Origin: Sphingomonadales bacterium
GTDB lineage: Bacteria > Pseudomonadota > Alphaproteobacteria > Sphingomonadales > Sphingomonadaceae
DNA: 64,000 nucleotides
Direction of reading: 5' to 3'
NCBI GenBank assembly: GCA_947470185.1
Contig: CANIRZ010000001.1
Location: forward strand, 158,013 to 222,012
Position 1 is the first letter of the stretch; each line of letters opens with the position of its first letter. Under the pieces are notes generated by a model. It was not told where the DNA came from and did no database searches. It saw only the letters and a list, made by a program, of their open reading frames with translations. A program made the translations under genes and the position numbers. Positions 6,693-15,337 of the stretch are shown piece after piece.

Positions 6693-9214
6693 GGCTTTAT
6701 CCTCATTTTAACTGTGCCGAGGTTCCTCAGCGTTTCGGTATCGTCCGCGACATCGAACGAATAGCTTTCGTCGATACCCTCGATTTCAATGGTGTAATGG
6801 TCGGGGGCAAGCATGCTAAAAACTGCGCGTCCGGCCCGATTGGTGAAGAAGCCTTGGACCTTACCTGTCTTTTCAGCCCGCAAACGCCCGCTGATTAACG
6901 ACACCGGCCTTCCTTCACTTGTACTGAGCGTGGCGATGACGCTGTGAAAGGCCTCGCTGCCCACTTCAATGCGAATGCCAGAGCGTGGGCCTGCCAGCGC
7001 AACATAGTCGCCAGCGCCAATGTCATACCCTTCTGGCAGGTTGATGCCGTTCATATGCAGCAAAAATGGTCGGTAGGCGCTCTGAACGGGAATTACGGCA
7101 GGCCCGAAGCCATTTGCAACGCCCAGTTTCCGGCCAGCAGCGCCCTCAGTCACCTCGATTTGGGCATTTTTAAGGGATTTGTGATGTGCGACCATCACGA
7201 AACCGTTACCCGTATCTCTACCGATCCCGAACTGGCCATCGACGAAAGCGATGCCGGACTGGAGCCGAAGGAACCCGATCGACTGATTGCTGCCCTGGGC
7301 ACTGAACTGCTTGTCGACGGTCAATTCGCTTTCGAAGCGCGACGTGGCGTAAGAGAAATTACCGCCCAACTGCCGATCATCGGGGCCATATTGTGCGTTG
7401 ATTGCATATTCGATTTCCGGCAGATTGAGTGACCGGGTTTTGCGCACTTCGAACCGGCCGCGACCAGTCGTGGTGTCGACAGTTGAAGTCGCGCTAAGGT
7501 TGCGCCCCAGTGGCCGTGACAATGCCAAAAAGGCGCCAATATCGGTTCGCCCATCCGCACGAGACACATAGCGCCCGTTTACAGACAAAGAAAATCGGCC
7601 GAGATTTCTTTGTCCGCCGGCAAATAATGCCCAGGCCGCGCGATCGCTGCCATATTGCTTATTGTAGTTTGCGCCAAAATTGGCGGACAGGCGGTCGGTG
7701 ACTTTGAAGCTGTAATCGACAGCAGCGTCCATTTTGACACTCGTCGCCAAATCATAGTCGTTGCGATTGCGGTAGCTTTGCGACTGATAGAATATGCGCA
7801 GGTTAACGTTCGCGTTGCGCCTTTGGGCCATGCCAAAGGGATCGCCGCGATAGGATATGCCTACAGCTGCGCCGTTGCCCAGTCCGCGAACATTGCTGCC
7901 ATTTATCTCTATCAGGCCGACACCGCCCAAGATGGCTTGTGCAATAGAGGCGCCCGTATTTTGCACAATGCGTGAGACGACCAAGCTGGCGCTGAGCGTT
8001 GTCCGCTCGGTGATCCCGCGGGCATAATAAGCGCTGCCGACCATTTCGCCCGAATAGCTAAAGCTGTTAGATGCGAAACGATTGCGCAACACGCCCCCGG
8101 CGAACGAGAATTCATCAATTCCCGCGCCTAGCAGCGTGATATCGTTGCCGAGGGTGAAATTATCAATTTCGCGCCGCCCCAGACTGTCCCGGACAACGAT
8201 GGAGACATTGTTGTTGAGATTGGCGGTTGGAATGTCGCGCAGGCTGATTGGGCCAGGCTCAGCAACAAAGGATTGGACCAACGCCCCGTTTATATAGACC
8301 TCGACTGTCGATCTGCGTTCAAGCTGAAAGGATCGGTTACCCAGCGGGCGGATGTTGCGCAGCGGCTGCAGTTCGCTAAAATTGCGCTCAAACGAAATGC
8401 CCAGCACGTCGAATTGGCCCGATAGTCGGCTCTGCAAAGGCACAAGGTCGCCAGCGGATAAGCGCAGCCCGCTCTCGGGTCGGTCAATGAAGCCAATGAT
8501 GCGATCACGATTGAAGGCGGGCGACATGCCGCTAATTTGTGCCGTGCCGCTGCTCACCAGATTAAGGCCGCGAAGTCCGCCGATATTTATGAAGCCCGAC
8601 AGGCCAAGCGACGTATTATTGATTTTTTGCGATGAAAGGTCCGAGCTTGCGAGCAATGCACCGGTCAGCCCGAAGGCAAAGTTGCTGGGCGATATACGTT
8701 CCATCCCGGCATATTGCGATGGATTGATACCCGCAAACACCTGTCCGCCCCGTGTCCTGGCGGCAAGGCGTATGACCAGCGTCAGCGTCTGCGGGTCAAG
8801 TTGCAGGTCGAGCCCAAGCGCGCTGAGTTGGTTGACGGGAATGAGCCCATCCAGCAGCGCGCGCAACGCGCCTTGGGTTTCTGGATTGATGATATTGCCC
8901 AGCGCATCGGCCAAAGATGTTGGCGAAATGGCGACAACATTGTCCAACGCCAGTTCCGCGGTCACATCGGGGAGCTGTTGGCCATCCAACATCAAGGGCA
9001 GGGCAATAACCGCTGTCGTCCTGCGCACTTGGGCGGGGGCTGGCGCTGGCGCTGGCGACATGCTTTGCGCGCCGTCCTTGGTTGCCGGGTTAGGCATCTC
9101 TATCTGCGCGCTGGCAAGACTGGGCATGCCAAAGGCACAACCGCAGGCAAGGGTCGTTTTTAAACGCTTCTGGATTGTTCTGATGCGCCACTGTCTGGTC
9201 TCATTACCTGTCAT
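6689..9214 (-). CDS. Fimbrial outer-membrane usher (PapC/FimD family)
   Basis: An 841-residue outer-membrane usher: signal peptide, N-terminal chaperone-binding region, a long beta-barrel with the alternating polar/hydrophobic pattern, a plug region, and C-terminal beta-sandwich domains (GYDIGAGDYVALAG, then FTNRAGRAVFSMLAPDHYTIEIEG). Characteristic stretches are RPLGNRSFQLERRSTVEVYI and GPISLRDIPTANLNNNVSIVV. A short AP repeat (PAPAPAPA) follows the signal peptide. The ATG at 9214 is preceded by GGGGGG. It sits between the chaperone (39-base gap) and the tip protein (4-base overlap). By family it receives chaperone-subunit complexes and polymerises the pilus across the outer membrane. Confidence 0.92.
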   Translation of the reverse strand: MTGNETRQWRIRTIQKRLKTTLACGCAFGMPSLASAQIEMPNPATKDGAQSMSPAPAPAPAQVRRTTAVIALPLMLDGQQLPDVTAELALDNVVAISPTSLADALGNIINPETQGALRALLDGLIPVNQLSALGLDLQLDPQTLTLVIRLAARTRGGQVFAGINPSQYAGMERISPSNFAFGLTGALLASSDLSSQKINNTSLGLSGFINIGGLRGLNLVSSGTAQISGMSPAFNRDRIIGFIDRPESGLRLSAGDLVPLQSRLSGQFDVLGISFERNFSELQPLRNIRPLGNRSFQLERRSTVEVYINGALVQSFVAEPGPISLRDIPTANLNNNVSIVVRDSLGRREIDNFTLGNDITLLGAGIDEFSFAGGVLRNRFASNSFSYSGEMVGSAYYARGITERTTLSASLVVSRIVQNTGASIAQAILGGVGLIEINGSNVRGLGNGAAVGISYRGDPFGMAQRRNANVNLRIFYQSQSYRNRNDYDLATSVKMDAAVDYSFKVTDRLSANFGANYNKQYGSDRAAWALFAGGQRNLGRFSLSVNGRYVSRADGRTDIGAFLALSRPLGRNLSATSTVDTTTGRGRFEVRKTRSLNLPEIEYAINAQYGPDDRQLGGNFSYATSRFESELTVDKQFSAQGSNQSIGFLRLQSGIAFVDGQFGIGRDTGNGFVMVAHHKSLKNAQIEVTEGAAGRKLGVANGFGPAVIPVQSAYRPFLLHMNGINLPEGYDIGAGDYVALAGPRSGIRIEVGSEAFHSVIATLSTSEGRPVSLISGRLRAEKTGKVQGFFTNRAGRAVFSMLAPDHYTIEIEGIDESYSFDVADDTETLRNLGTVKMRIKP

Positions 9215-9253
9215 TGTTGCCCCCCCGGCTTGTGTTGTGCGCGGCCCTGCTGC

Positions 9254-9982
9254 TTAACCGTTCGGATCAAGCAGCTTGGCGTGAACCTCGCTCGTTATGG
9301 CGACGTCCGCTAATTCAGGTGTTGCGATATCAAATATCCGTTCGGAGCGCGGTGCCACCAGCGGATTGGTCATCCGCACGCCAAGCATCTCTGGGGTCAG
9401 TTCCAGATTCTTGCCGCCGGTTTCCACGACGATCCGTTTCAAACTGGCCACACCAAAGCGTGTTCCGTCATTACGGACACGCAGGCGGACGCCGTCGCCA
9501 TGGCGCTCCGCCGATACGAGGCGCATCTTTTCGGTTGCGCGCGGTGGGTCAAGATAGACAGCCACGCCAAAATTATAGGTAAAGCGTACCCCGGAAAAAC
9601 CCGGCGTGGCGACCGGCAGCTCAACCACCTGAACGACATAAGCGGCGCTCATGTCATTGATTGGGGAACCGATATACTGAAAGCGCACCGATTGCGATTT
9701 TCCGCCGAGGATCTCAACCTGCGGTGGGAAGACTGTGAAATCATCATCGGCTGGGTTAAGCTTCTGCGTTCCATCCTCCGCCACCATGCGGCGGAGAATT
9801 CTGATTTCGACCTGAAGCGGTTGGCTGTCCGTATTATTGACGGAAATCGAGGCGCCACGCTGTCCCTGACCGGGCACCAGCGTCATCCGCATCGGCGAGA
9901 CCTCATAGCCAGCGACAGACGCCTGCGGCAGGGCAAAAGCCAGAGCCATTAGAATGATTGAACGAACCCACCCCTGTAACAT
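9254..9982 (-). CDS. Periplasmic pilus chaperone (PapD-like)
   Basis: A 242-residue protein with a signal peptide followed by two immunoglobulin-like domains typical of PapD-family chaperones. The N-terminal domain has the G1-strand-like region PADDDFTVFPPQVEILGGKS and then QSVRFQYIG; the second domain begins after about residue 140. I chose the ATG at 9982 with GGGAG 8-12 bases upstream; an open frame continues 20 codons further. It would bind pilin subunits in the periplasm and deliver them to the usher. It lies 98 bases downstream of the pilin gene and 39 bases upstream of the usher. Confidence 0.88.
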   Translation of the reverse strand: MLQGWVRSIILMALAFALPQASVAGYEVSPMRMTLVPGQGQRGASISVNNTDSQPLQVEIRILRRMVAEDGTQKLNPADDDFTVFPPQVEILGGKSQSVRFQYIGSPINDMSAAYVVQVVELPVATPGFSGVRFTYNFGVAVYLDPPRATEKMRLVSAERHGDGVRLRVRNDGTRFGVASLKRIVVETGGKNLELTPEMLGVRMTNPLVAPRSERIFDIATPELADVAITSEVHAKLLDPNG

Positions 9983-10080
9983 GTAACCTGCTCCCACAGT
10001 ATAAAACGCGCTTGACCAAATGGTCAGGGGGAAGCTGAACACATCAGCTACCCCCCAAACAAGCGGTCGTCGTTGGGTGC

Positions 10081-10644
10081 TTAAGACGCCGTGACCGAGA
10101 TCGTGACAGTGTCGGAATAGGTACCAGCGAATACGGTGGTCCCCGGCGCGTTGTTAAGATTAGTATTGATGTCTGCTACGCCGTTGACGATGAAGTTCAC
10201 GCTACCGGTCTGACCAGAGAGGAAAGCGCCCGTTGGAAAGGTTTCGCTTATGGCACTTGAAAGAGATGTAGCGACAAAATCCAGACTGCTGCCGCCGCCA
10301 TGCGTCATCTTGAAGGGAATCGAGTTGCTCGCGTCACCGTTCGAACCGGCACGGACTAGCTTTCCGCTGTTCACCGATGCAATAGTGCGTGTGAAGCCCA
10401 CAGGCGAATTGCAACGATAAGATGCACTGCCACCACTTACCGTCAATGAAGTTGAAGAACTAACTTGTGCCAAATCGTTAAAAGGCACATTAACAGTAGA
10501 TCCAGAAGAACGGTAGACGCCGCAGACCGAACTTACATTTGCACTAAGATTGTAGGTAAGGTTGGAAGCTGGAGCGTCTGTCGCAAACGCTGGAGTAGCG
10601 GCGACTGTTGTAAGGGCGGCAATTGCGATAAGAAACTTTTTCAT
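10081..10644 (-). CDS. Major pilin, spore coat U domain (CsuA/B-like)
   Basis: A 187-residue exported protein with a clear signal peptide (MKKFLIAIAALTTVAATPAFA) and one SCPU domain: two cysteines (SSVCGVYRSS and SYRCNSP), a Gly/Ser/Thr-rich beta pattern, and the ending TVFAGTYSDTVTISV that is typical of Csu-type pilins. It is the first gene of the pilus operon and the most likely major subunit. A Shine-Dalgarno AAAGG stands about 10 bases before the ATG. The 98-base gap to the chaperone leaves room for a stabilising or attenuating hairpin (weak CCCAA/TTGGG pairing), as is common after major pilin genes. Confidence 0.88.
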   Translation of the reverse strand: MKKFLIAIAALTTVAATPAFATDAPASNLTYNLSANVSSVCGVYRSSGSTVNVPFNDLAQVSSSTSLTVSGGSASYRCNSPVGFTRTIASVNSGKLVRAGSNGDASNSIPFKMTHGGGSSLDFVATSLSSAISETFPTGAFLSGQTGSVNFIVNGVADINTNLNNAPGTTVFAGTYSDTVTISVTAS

Positions 10645-11135
10645 GTGCTGAACCTTTATTTTTTTCCCACCGGGGTTGGTGAGATATTGCTGACTAAACC
10701 GGACGGAATGACAATTGTTCCAAGGGGAGGGCGCAATCCAATTGCGCCGCGGTCGTCGAGGAAGGATTTCCCGCGTTATGCGCCATCACCCTCTTCGGCC
10801 TGTGTTGCAACCAGCCGCGCGCCTGCGCCAATAACGCCTTCGGACGCATACCTATTCAACGTCAGGGTTCGGTAAATACGGCGTTTACCGCTCTATCGCT
10901 GCCCACTGCATCTGCGGGGTCGGGCAGGGCCCAATGCACGCCAATGGGGCACAGATGAAGAGCGGTCAGGGTTCGCCCGCCGCGTTACCGCAAATGGTCA
11001 TGGCAATGTCGCCAGAGGGCATGATGGGAGCCGTAAACGCCTCTCGGCCCTTACCCCGCAAAGCAGAAGGCTTGATGCCCGTGGTTGCCAAAAACCGCAG
11101 CGCCCCAAGATGCGGCGCCCTTTGGGATGTCGGTC
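10645..11135. other. Intergenic region with pilus leader; possible decayed reading frame
   Basis: This 491-base stretch lies between two minus-strand genes. The part near 10645-10760 should hold the pilus promoter and leader. It includes a perfect hairpin GGCGCAAT-CCA-ATTGCGCC at 10730-10748. At 10872-10889 there is GGTAAA-N6-TTTACC. Between about 10760 and 11135 the base composition looks coding-like, and the minus strand offers several successive open runs of about 30 codons in different frames, each ended by a stop. This could be a gene broken by frameshifts. I could not identify a family with confidence. Confidence 0.3.
10730..10748. promoter_or_regulatory. Perfect 8-bp hairpin upstream of the pilin gene
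   Basis: GGCGCAAT-CCA-ATTGCGCC is a perfect 8-bp inverted repeat with a 3-base loop, 86 bases upstream of the pilin start. It may be a protein-binding site or a leader hairpin controlling pilus expression. No T-run follows on either strand. Confidence 0.35.
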
Positions 11136-11768
11136 TTATTGCCCGTTAATCTCGATCATGATTTCATTTCTCCGCATGAACGGAAGCGTCCAGGGCGCAT
11201 TATAATATGCGTACTGGGGCGGATTGGCAGCAACCAGGCTGCGTTCGGCCATGAAGGCGCGTAACAGGGTTTCTTGCTTGTCGAGCGAATCCTGGCCAGC
11301 GAAGCCTGAGAAGCGGATCACGGCAAAACGCGTCGCTGGCACTTCAATCAATGCGACTTTGGGGTTAACCGGCTTAGGCAGCGTTTCAATCGTGTATTTT
11401 GAAGGCATTACAAAACGCACATTCCAAGATGTGCCTTTGGCTTGCTGAATAACGGGCGCGGTCATGGCAATTTTTTCGCTCGACTGTTGGATTACCGGCG
11501 CAGTCATCGCGACTTTTGTAGACGATAGATTGTTGCCAAAGATATAATCCGCAATAATGCGGAAACCACGTTGGATAGCTTGTTCACGCGCTCCTTCCAC
11601 CGTTGCCTCCGCCACAATTGTCGGACCATATTCGCGGATCTCAAGATTGCCGCTTTTGCTGGACACCGTATAATTAGGTGTTTCGACATTACTGGCCATC
11701 GCACTCCACGTGATCGTCCCCAAACCGGCAAGTCCTGTAACAGCAAGAAAAATCCATCTTTTGCGCAT
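11136..11768 (-). CDS. SOUL-family haem-binding protein
   Basis: A 210-residue protein with an N-terminal hydrophobic segment (signal peptide or anchor, MRKRWIFLAVTGLAGLGTIT) and a SOUL/HBP fold. Family motifs visible are YTVSSKSGNLEIREYGP at the start, two copies of K-x-AMTAPVIQQ, the VRFVMPSKYTIETLPKP segment, and FAVIRFSGFAG. The doubled AMTAPV motif is normal for bacterial members. The family binds haem or tetrapyrroles, but its role in bacteria is not settled. It stands alone on the minus strand, with 287 AT-rich bases to the divergent gene at 12056. Confidence 0.88.
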   Translation of the reverse strand: MRKRWIFLAVTGLAGLGTITWSAMASNVETPNYTVSSKSGNLEIREYGPTIVAEATVEGAREQAIQRGFRIIADYIFGNNLSSTKVAMTAPVIQQSSEKIAMTAPVIQQAKGTSWNVRFVMPSKYTIETLPKPVNPKVALIEVPATRFAVIRFSGFAGQDSLDKQETLLRAFMAERSLVAANPPQYAYYNAPWTLPFMRRNEIMIEINGQ

Positions 11769-12055
11769 TATATCGGCCTTTCAAGAACGCGATTGGGGGT
11801 AACACTAAGCTTGAGTGAGAGCAAACTTCAACAAACGCAGGATTTTCCGCGCATTTGATTAGGTAAGGATGAAATTCCAATGTTCACCGTTGGCTAAACT
11901 ATCTCAACACTTAAACGGCCATTTTTCATTGCAAAAATACATAAAAATAAATGGTTAACTGATAAAAAATTAGAGTGTGGCGACTGCCCGCTGTTGCAAT
12001 ATAGCTGATAAATAAAGTTAATCTATTTTTTGGTCGTTTCGGAGAGCACTGGGCA
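11769..12055. promoter_or_regulatory. Divergent AT-rich promoter region
   Basis: This 287-base region between the SOUL gene (minus) and the eroded HD-GYP gene (plus) is clearly AT-rich, especially 11930-12035. It must hold both promoters. I see no gene in it and cannot fix individual promoter boxes. Confidence 0.4.
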
Positions 12056-13213
12056 ATGTTGGAATCAAGCGCTGTTCTGTATATTTTTGCCACCATTTAT
12101 GCCGCGGGGTTGCTGTTACCCTTTTTTGCTCCGGAACGGGCTCAATTCACTGCCGTTACGTCAGTTTACCGGCCATTAACCCTTTCCCTCATTATAGCGC
12201 ATTGTATTGCAGCCTATCTGAGTAACTTGCATTTCGTGTTGGAGGTTTTTGCAAGCACGGCCATTTTACTGATGCCTCTGTCCGTAAGGGAGGAGCTTCG
12301 GGACGAACCAAAGAAGATATTCGGATCGAAGCCGTTCTCAAAAATGCTTTGGTACGGTTTGATAATTTTGTGCTTAGTCTTTTTCGGGCGCGTGCTTTTC
12401 GGTTCGAGCCAAGAATATGGGTATTTAGTAAGTAGCTTGAATATCTTGGTTCAGGTATTTCTTGCACTGGAAATTTTGAATAATTTTCGCGCGACAAAAT
12501 CTATCCATCTTATGCATGCCATGATCGCAGCACTTGTCCCGTTGCCTATGGTCGCACTCCGCATTGTTTCGATCAGCGCTCAAGATAAATATAGCTTCAG
12601 TTTAGTCAATGAGAGTGAACTCTCGTTTGTGCTGCGACTAGCCATTGGGGCGTCCTTCTTTATTGTGCTGAGTGCTGTCAGTAACTTTAAGTTCCAAACA
12701 CTCTGGAACAAGGAGCGCAGGCTTCGTGTCGACGCCGAGAGGCATTCGTTAGATAGCCTTATAGCGCTGTCGATTGCTCAAGATAACGAAGCCGGGAACC
12801 GAAATATTCGGAAGAGGAAATATGTTCAGGCGCTGGTCGATAATCTAAAACAAAAGGGCTGGTTCACCATGCCTGACCCGGATGCAGATATGGACCAGTT
12901 TTTGAGCGATAGCCTATCTACATATCACGCACCCAACGCCGATAGCCCGAGCAATGTCTTAGAAGGGGTTGGTCAACAAGGTAGCTTATTAGGCGATGAT
13001 ACACCCCAAACAGTGCGATTGATGGCAGTTGCTGACATGTATGACGTGCTTACAAGCAAACGGTCTTGGAAGAGGTCATGGACGCACAATCAGGCTGTTG
13101 CTGAGATTACTGATATGGCCGGCAGCAGGCTTGACCCGACCGTAGTGAAGGCGTTCTTGGAAGAGGAAACAACATTTTTAGCGATAGCACATGCTTGGAC
13201 GGATAACTCATAA
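12056..13213 (+). CDS. Membrane protein with degenerate HD-GYP domain
   Basis: A 385-residue protein. The first 215 or so residues form about six or seven membrane segments. A short charged helix (WNKERRLRVDAERHS) leads into a C-terminal part that aligns with HD-GYP phosphodiesterases: the entry helix ALSIAQDNEAGNRNIRKRKYVQAL and the exit region VRLMAVADMYDVLTSKR with GSRLDPTVVKAFL. The roughly 120 residues normally between these, holding the HD pair and the HHE-GYP metal site, are cut to about 55 without those motifs. Cyclic-di-GMP hydrolysis is therefore unlikely, and a ligand-sensing or scaffold role is inferred. The gene is AT-rich compared with its surroundings and faces the histidine kinase, with 100 bases between the stops. 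Confidence 0.8.
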   Translation: MLESSAVLYIFATIYAAGLLLPFFAPERAQFTAVTSVYRPLTLSLIIAHCIAAYLSNLHFVLEVFASTAILLMPLSVREELRDEPKKIFGSKPFSKMLWYGLIILCLVFFGRVLFGSSQEYGYLVSSLNILVQVFLALEILNNFRATKSIHLMHAMIAALVPLPMVALRIVSISAQDKYSFSLVNESELSFVLRLAIGASFFIVLSAVSNFKFQTLWNKERRLRVDAERHSLDSLIALSIAQDNEAGNRNIRKRKYVQALVDNLKQKGWFTMPDPDADMDQFLSDSLSTYHAPNADSPSNVLEGVGQQGSLLGDDTPQTVRLMAVADMYDVLTSKRSWKRSWTHNQAVAEITDMAGSRLDPTVVKAFLEEETTFLAIAHAWTDNS

Positions 13214-13313
13214 CTGAGCGTCTCTGTGCCTTGGTATCAATCATTACTGATTGTACAAATCGTTACATGTACATAAATCGTCAGCCGCGGCACCGGCCAT
13301 GCGCAAGGCCTGG

Positions 13314-14711
13314 TCAGGCCGGGATTTCTAGATGGAATGTTACCTCGTTATCGGCGACATTATGGCCCAATGTACCTTGATGCATTTTAGCAACCTCGCT
13401 GACAATGAACAGGCCAAGACCATCTCCGTTATAGCGGCTATCTACGCCACGCTTATTTCGTGCAAAAATATCACCGTCTAACATGGCCTTATCGATTAAG
13501 CGGTTTGTTATAGCAAATTGAACGGAGAGCCTGTCTTCATTCGTCCCAATTTTAAAAATAATTGGCGTGTCAGCTGGCGAATATTTGACCGCATTTTCAA
13601 GCAAATTGCGTAAAGCCAGACGCAACACAATCGGGTCAGCATCGGCAAATATATGTGGCTGGACGAATTGCAAATTTATACGGGGTTGGTCTATCGGGTT
13701 GATATCCAGATACGCGAGTTGCGAAACATCGCATATGTCGATGGGCACAAGCTCCGGCTTTCTCCGATTTGAAATCAGCGTGGCCCCAAGCAGCGAGTTC
13801 GATATGGAAAGCGTTATCGAGTTCAACACGGCAACCATGTTGGTCAATTTGGACTTTACGCCAACGGCTTTTATTCCCAGCTTTGCCACATCAGCCGAGA
13901 TACTTTGCAACGCGGCCTGTGCAGTATTGAGAGGTTGTCGTACTTCATGGGTTAGCATCTTAATGAGATTTTGCCGTTCGTCGGCCAGCTTATTCGTCTC
14001 AATGAGCGTAGCTTGTTTAAGTCTGATTTCGTAAGAAAGCAGAGCGTTACGGCGAAGTCGCCCCTCTCTTTCTTTTTGGTTCTGCCCGAAAATGAGCGCC
14101 AGAAAAAGTAATTGAATAGCCAATGACGCTAAGCAGAGCGCAGAAAAATTGGCAATGCCTCGGGCAGAAGTTTCAACCAGCCTCTGATTTGGAACGAATG
14201 GAAATGATTCGCCGATGACAAAGAGCACGGCGACAATACCTAAAGCCATTCCTGCAACGGCATACTGCTTCTGTTTTAAGCCATGCCATTGTCTATTTCT
14301 CAAAAGATACATCAGGCTTGCAGCCAATGAAAAAAACATGCCCAGTAAAAAATAATTCCTGCGGTAGGGTATCTCTGGGTTAAATGCGACGATTGATGCA
14401 CATATTAAGCTAAGCAGTAAAAATGAATGTGGTAAAAAATAACGTTTGAAGAAAAAATTCCTACCAGAAAACGACAATGACTTTAGTGATCCACTTAAAA
14501 TTGTTAAGGATATTCCAATACTGACGTAATTTTGATTTTCAATATTTGATAAAGATACCATTCCTAAAATGCCAACGATATTTGATAATATCCATATATC
14601 TCTATCTCTGCCTTTATTACCAAAAATAAAAATACATATAGTGTATGAAATTAAGGATCCTATAAAAAAATACACTAGGAGTACTATACTGACATTAGGT
14701 ATATATGACAT
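13314..14711 (-). CDS. Membrane sensor histidine kinase
   Basis: A 465-residue kinase. Residues 1 to about 215 form some seven membrane helices. A basic connector follows, then a HisKA dimerisation helix with the phospho-accepting His in MLTHEVRQPLNTAQ, and a HATPase domain with the N box LRNLLENAVKYSP and the G box NGDGLGLFIVSEVAKMHQG. No receiver domain is attached and no response-regulator gene is adjacent, so it is an orphan in this window. Its 5' half is very AT-rich. Its layout (multi-helix membrane domain, charged connector, output domain) parallels that of the convergent gene at 12056. Confidence 0.88.
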   Translation of the reverse strand: MSYIPNVSIVLLVYFFIGSLISYTICIFIFGNKGRDRDIWILSNIVGILGMVSLSNIENQNYVSIGISLTILSGSLKSLSFSGRNFFFKRYFLPHSFLLLSLICASIVAFNPEIPYRRNYFLLGMFFSLAASLMYLLRNRQWHGLKQKQYAVAGMALGIVAVLFVIGESFPFVPNQRLVETSARGIANFSALCLASLAIQLLFLALIFGQNQKEREGRLRRNALLSYEIRLKQATLIETNKLADERQNLIKMLTHEVRQPLNTAQAALQSISADVAKLGIKAVGVKSKLTNMVAVLNSITLSISNSLLGATLISNRRKPELVPIDICDVSQLAYLDINPIDQPRINLQFVQPHIFADADPIVLRLALRNLLENAVKYSPADTPIIFKIGTNEDRLSVQFAITNRLIDKAMLDGDIFARNKRGVDSRYNGDGLGLFIVSEVAKMHQGTLGHNVADNEVTFHLEIPA

Positions 14712-15220
14712 TTATTTTCTCAAAACCTATATCTTTAACAAGCTTAAAACCCACTCTGTGTACAGGCCGACATGGCTGCAAACCGCAGAGTTGAACGCAT
14801 CTGGACTAAGCCGTCAACTTCGGAAATTCGCATAGACCTGGAGGTCTTTGCGGGCAATGCGGTACGAATACCAGTGCCAGCCCTGAGGACGGAAAAAACA
14901 TATGCCCTCATGATCATAGCCCCCTTGGTTTGAGTTTTTTACAAAAATGAACTTACAATGCAACCTGCCGATTGCGATGCCGCGCGGGTGGCGGGGGCTG
15001 ATCGTGTTCGTGCCGCATGGCGACGCAAAGGACCCCACTTGTTCGCCAGCACTTTACGACGAGATCTATGGGGTTTTGGTTTCGTGCGGCATTGCGGAGA
15101 TATGACGACGCAGTGTGGCGTCTAATGACGCGCGCAATCCATGTCATACCTATGTGATGCCTAGCGCCACCATATTGACAACAAGCAATCCGAGATATCT
15201 GGATAACCCATTGAAATATA
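14712..15220. other. Intergenic region between the histidine kinase and tRNA-Lys
   Basis: This 509-base stretch holds the kinase promoter at its left, AT-rich end. The right half has two short open runs with coding-like composition. One is a 52-codon frame on the plus strand at 14947-15105 (MNLQCNLPIAMPRGW...), which has no ribosome binding site. The other is a minus-strand run ending near 14814. Either could be a small gene or a gene remnant; neither is recognisable, so I do not call them as genes. Confidence 0.3.
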
Positions 15221-15296
15221 TGGTGAGCCCTGCTGGGTTCGAACCAGCGACCTACTGATTAAAAGTCAGTTGCTCTACCGACTGAGCTAAGGGCCC
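15221..15296 (-). tRNA. tRNA-Lys (anticodon UUU)
   Basis: On the minus strand a full cloverleaf can be folded: acceptor GGGCCCT paired with AGGGCTC, D-stem GCTC/GAGC, anticodon stem ACTGA/TCAGT around the loop CTTTTAA, and T-arm GCTGG-TTCGAAC-CCAGC. The anticodon is TTT, so it reads lysine codons AAA and AAG. The terminal CCA is encoded (15221-15223). One G-T pair occurs in the acceptor stem. Confidence 0.97.
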
Positions 15297-15337
15297 CCCG
15301 ACCTGAACCGGATAGGGTTCAAAGGAGAGCGCTTCCC

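Noticed and set aside
9044-9061. GGCGCT triplet-pair repeat in the usher gene
   Set aside because: It encodes the PAPAPAPA linker after the signal peptide; three copies are too few to argue for phase variation.
8352-9257. 301-codon plus-strand open frame opposite the usher
   Set aside because: It is the complement of a beta-barrel gene with strong family motifs. Long antisense frames are expected there, and the Ser/Arg-rich translation is not protein-like.
10934-11149. 71-codon plus-strand frame ahead of the SOUL gene's 3' end
   Set aside because: There is no ribosome binding site and the translation is Met/Pro/Ala-rich without a recognisable domain; the region is described as possible gene debris instead.
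11440-11530. Doubled AMTAPVIQQ motif in the SOUL protein, first taken as a recent internal duplication
   Set aside because: Two such motifs are normal in bacterial SOUL-family proteins as far as I recall.
14947-15105. 52-codon plus-strand frame before tRNA-Lys
   Set aside because: It has no Shine-Dalgarno sequence or family resemblance; it is noted only in the description of the gap.
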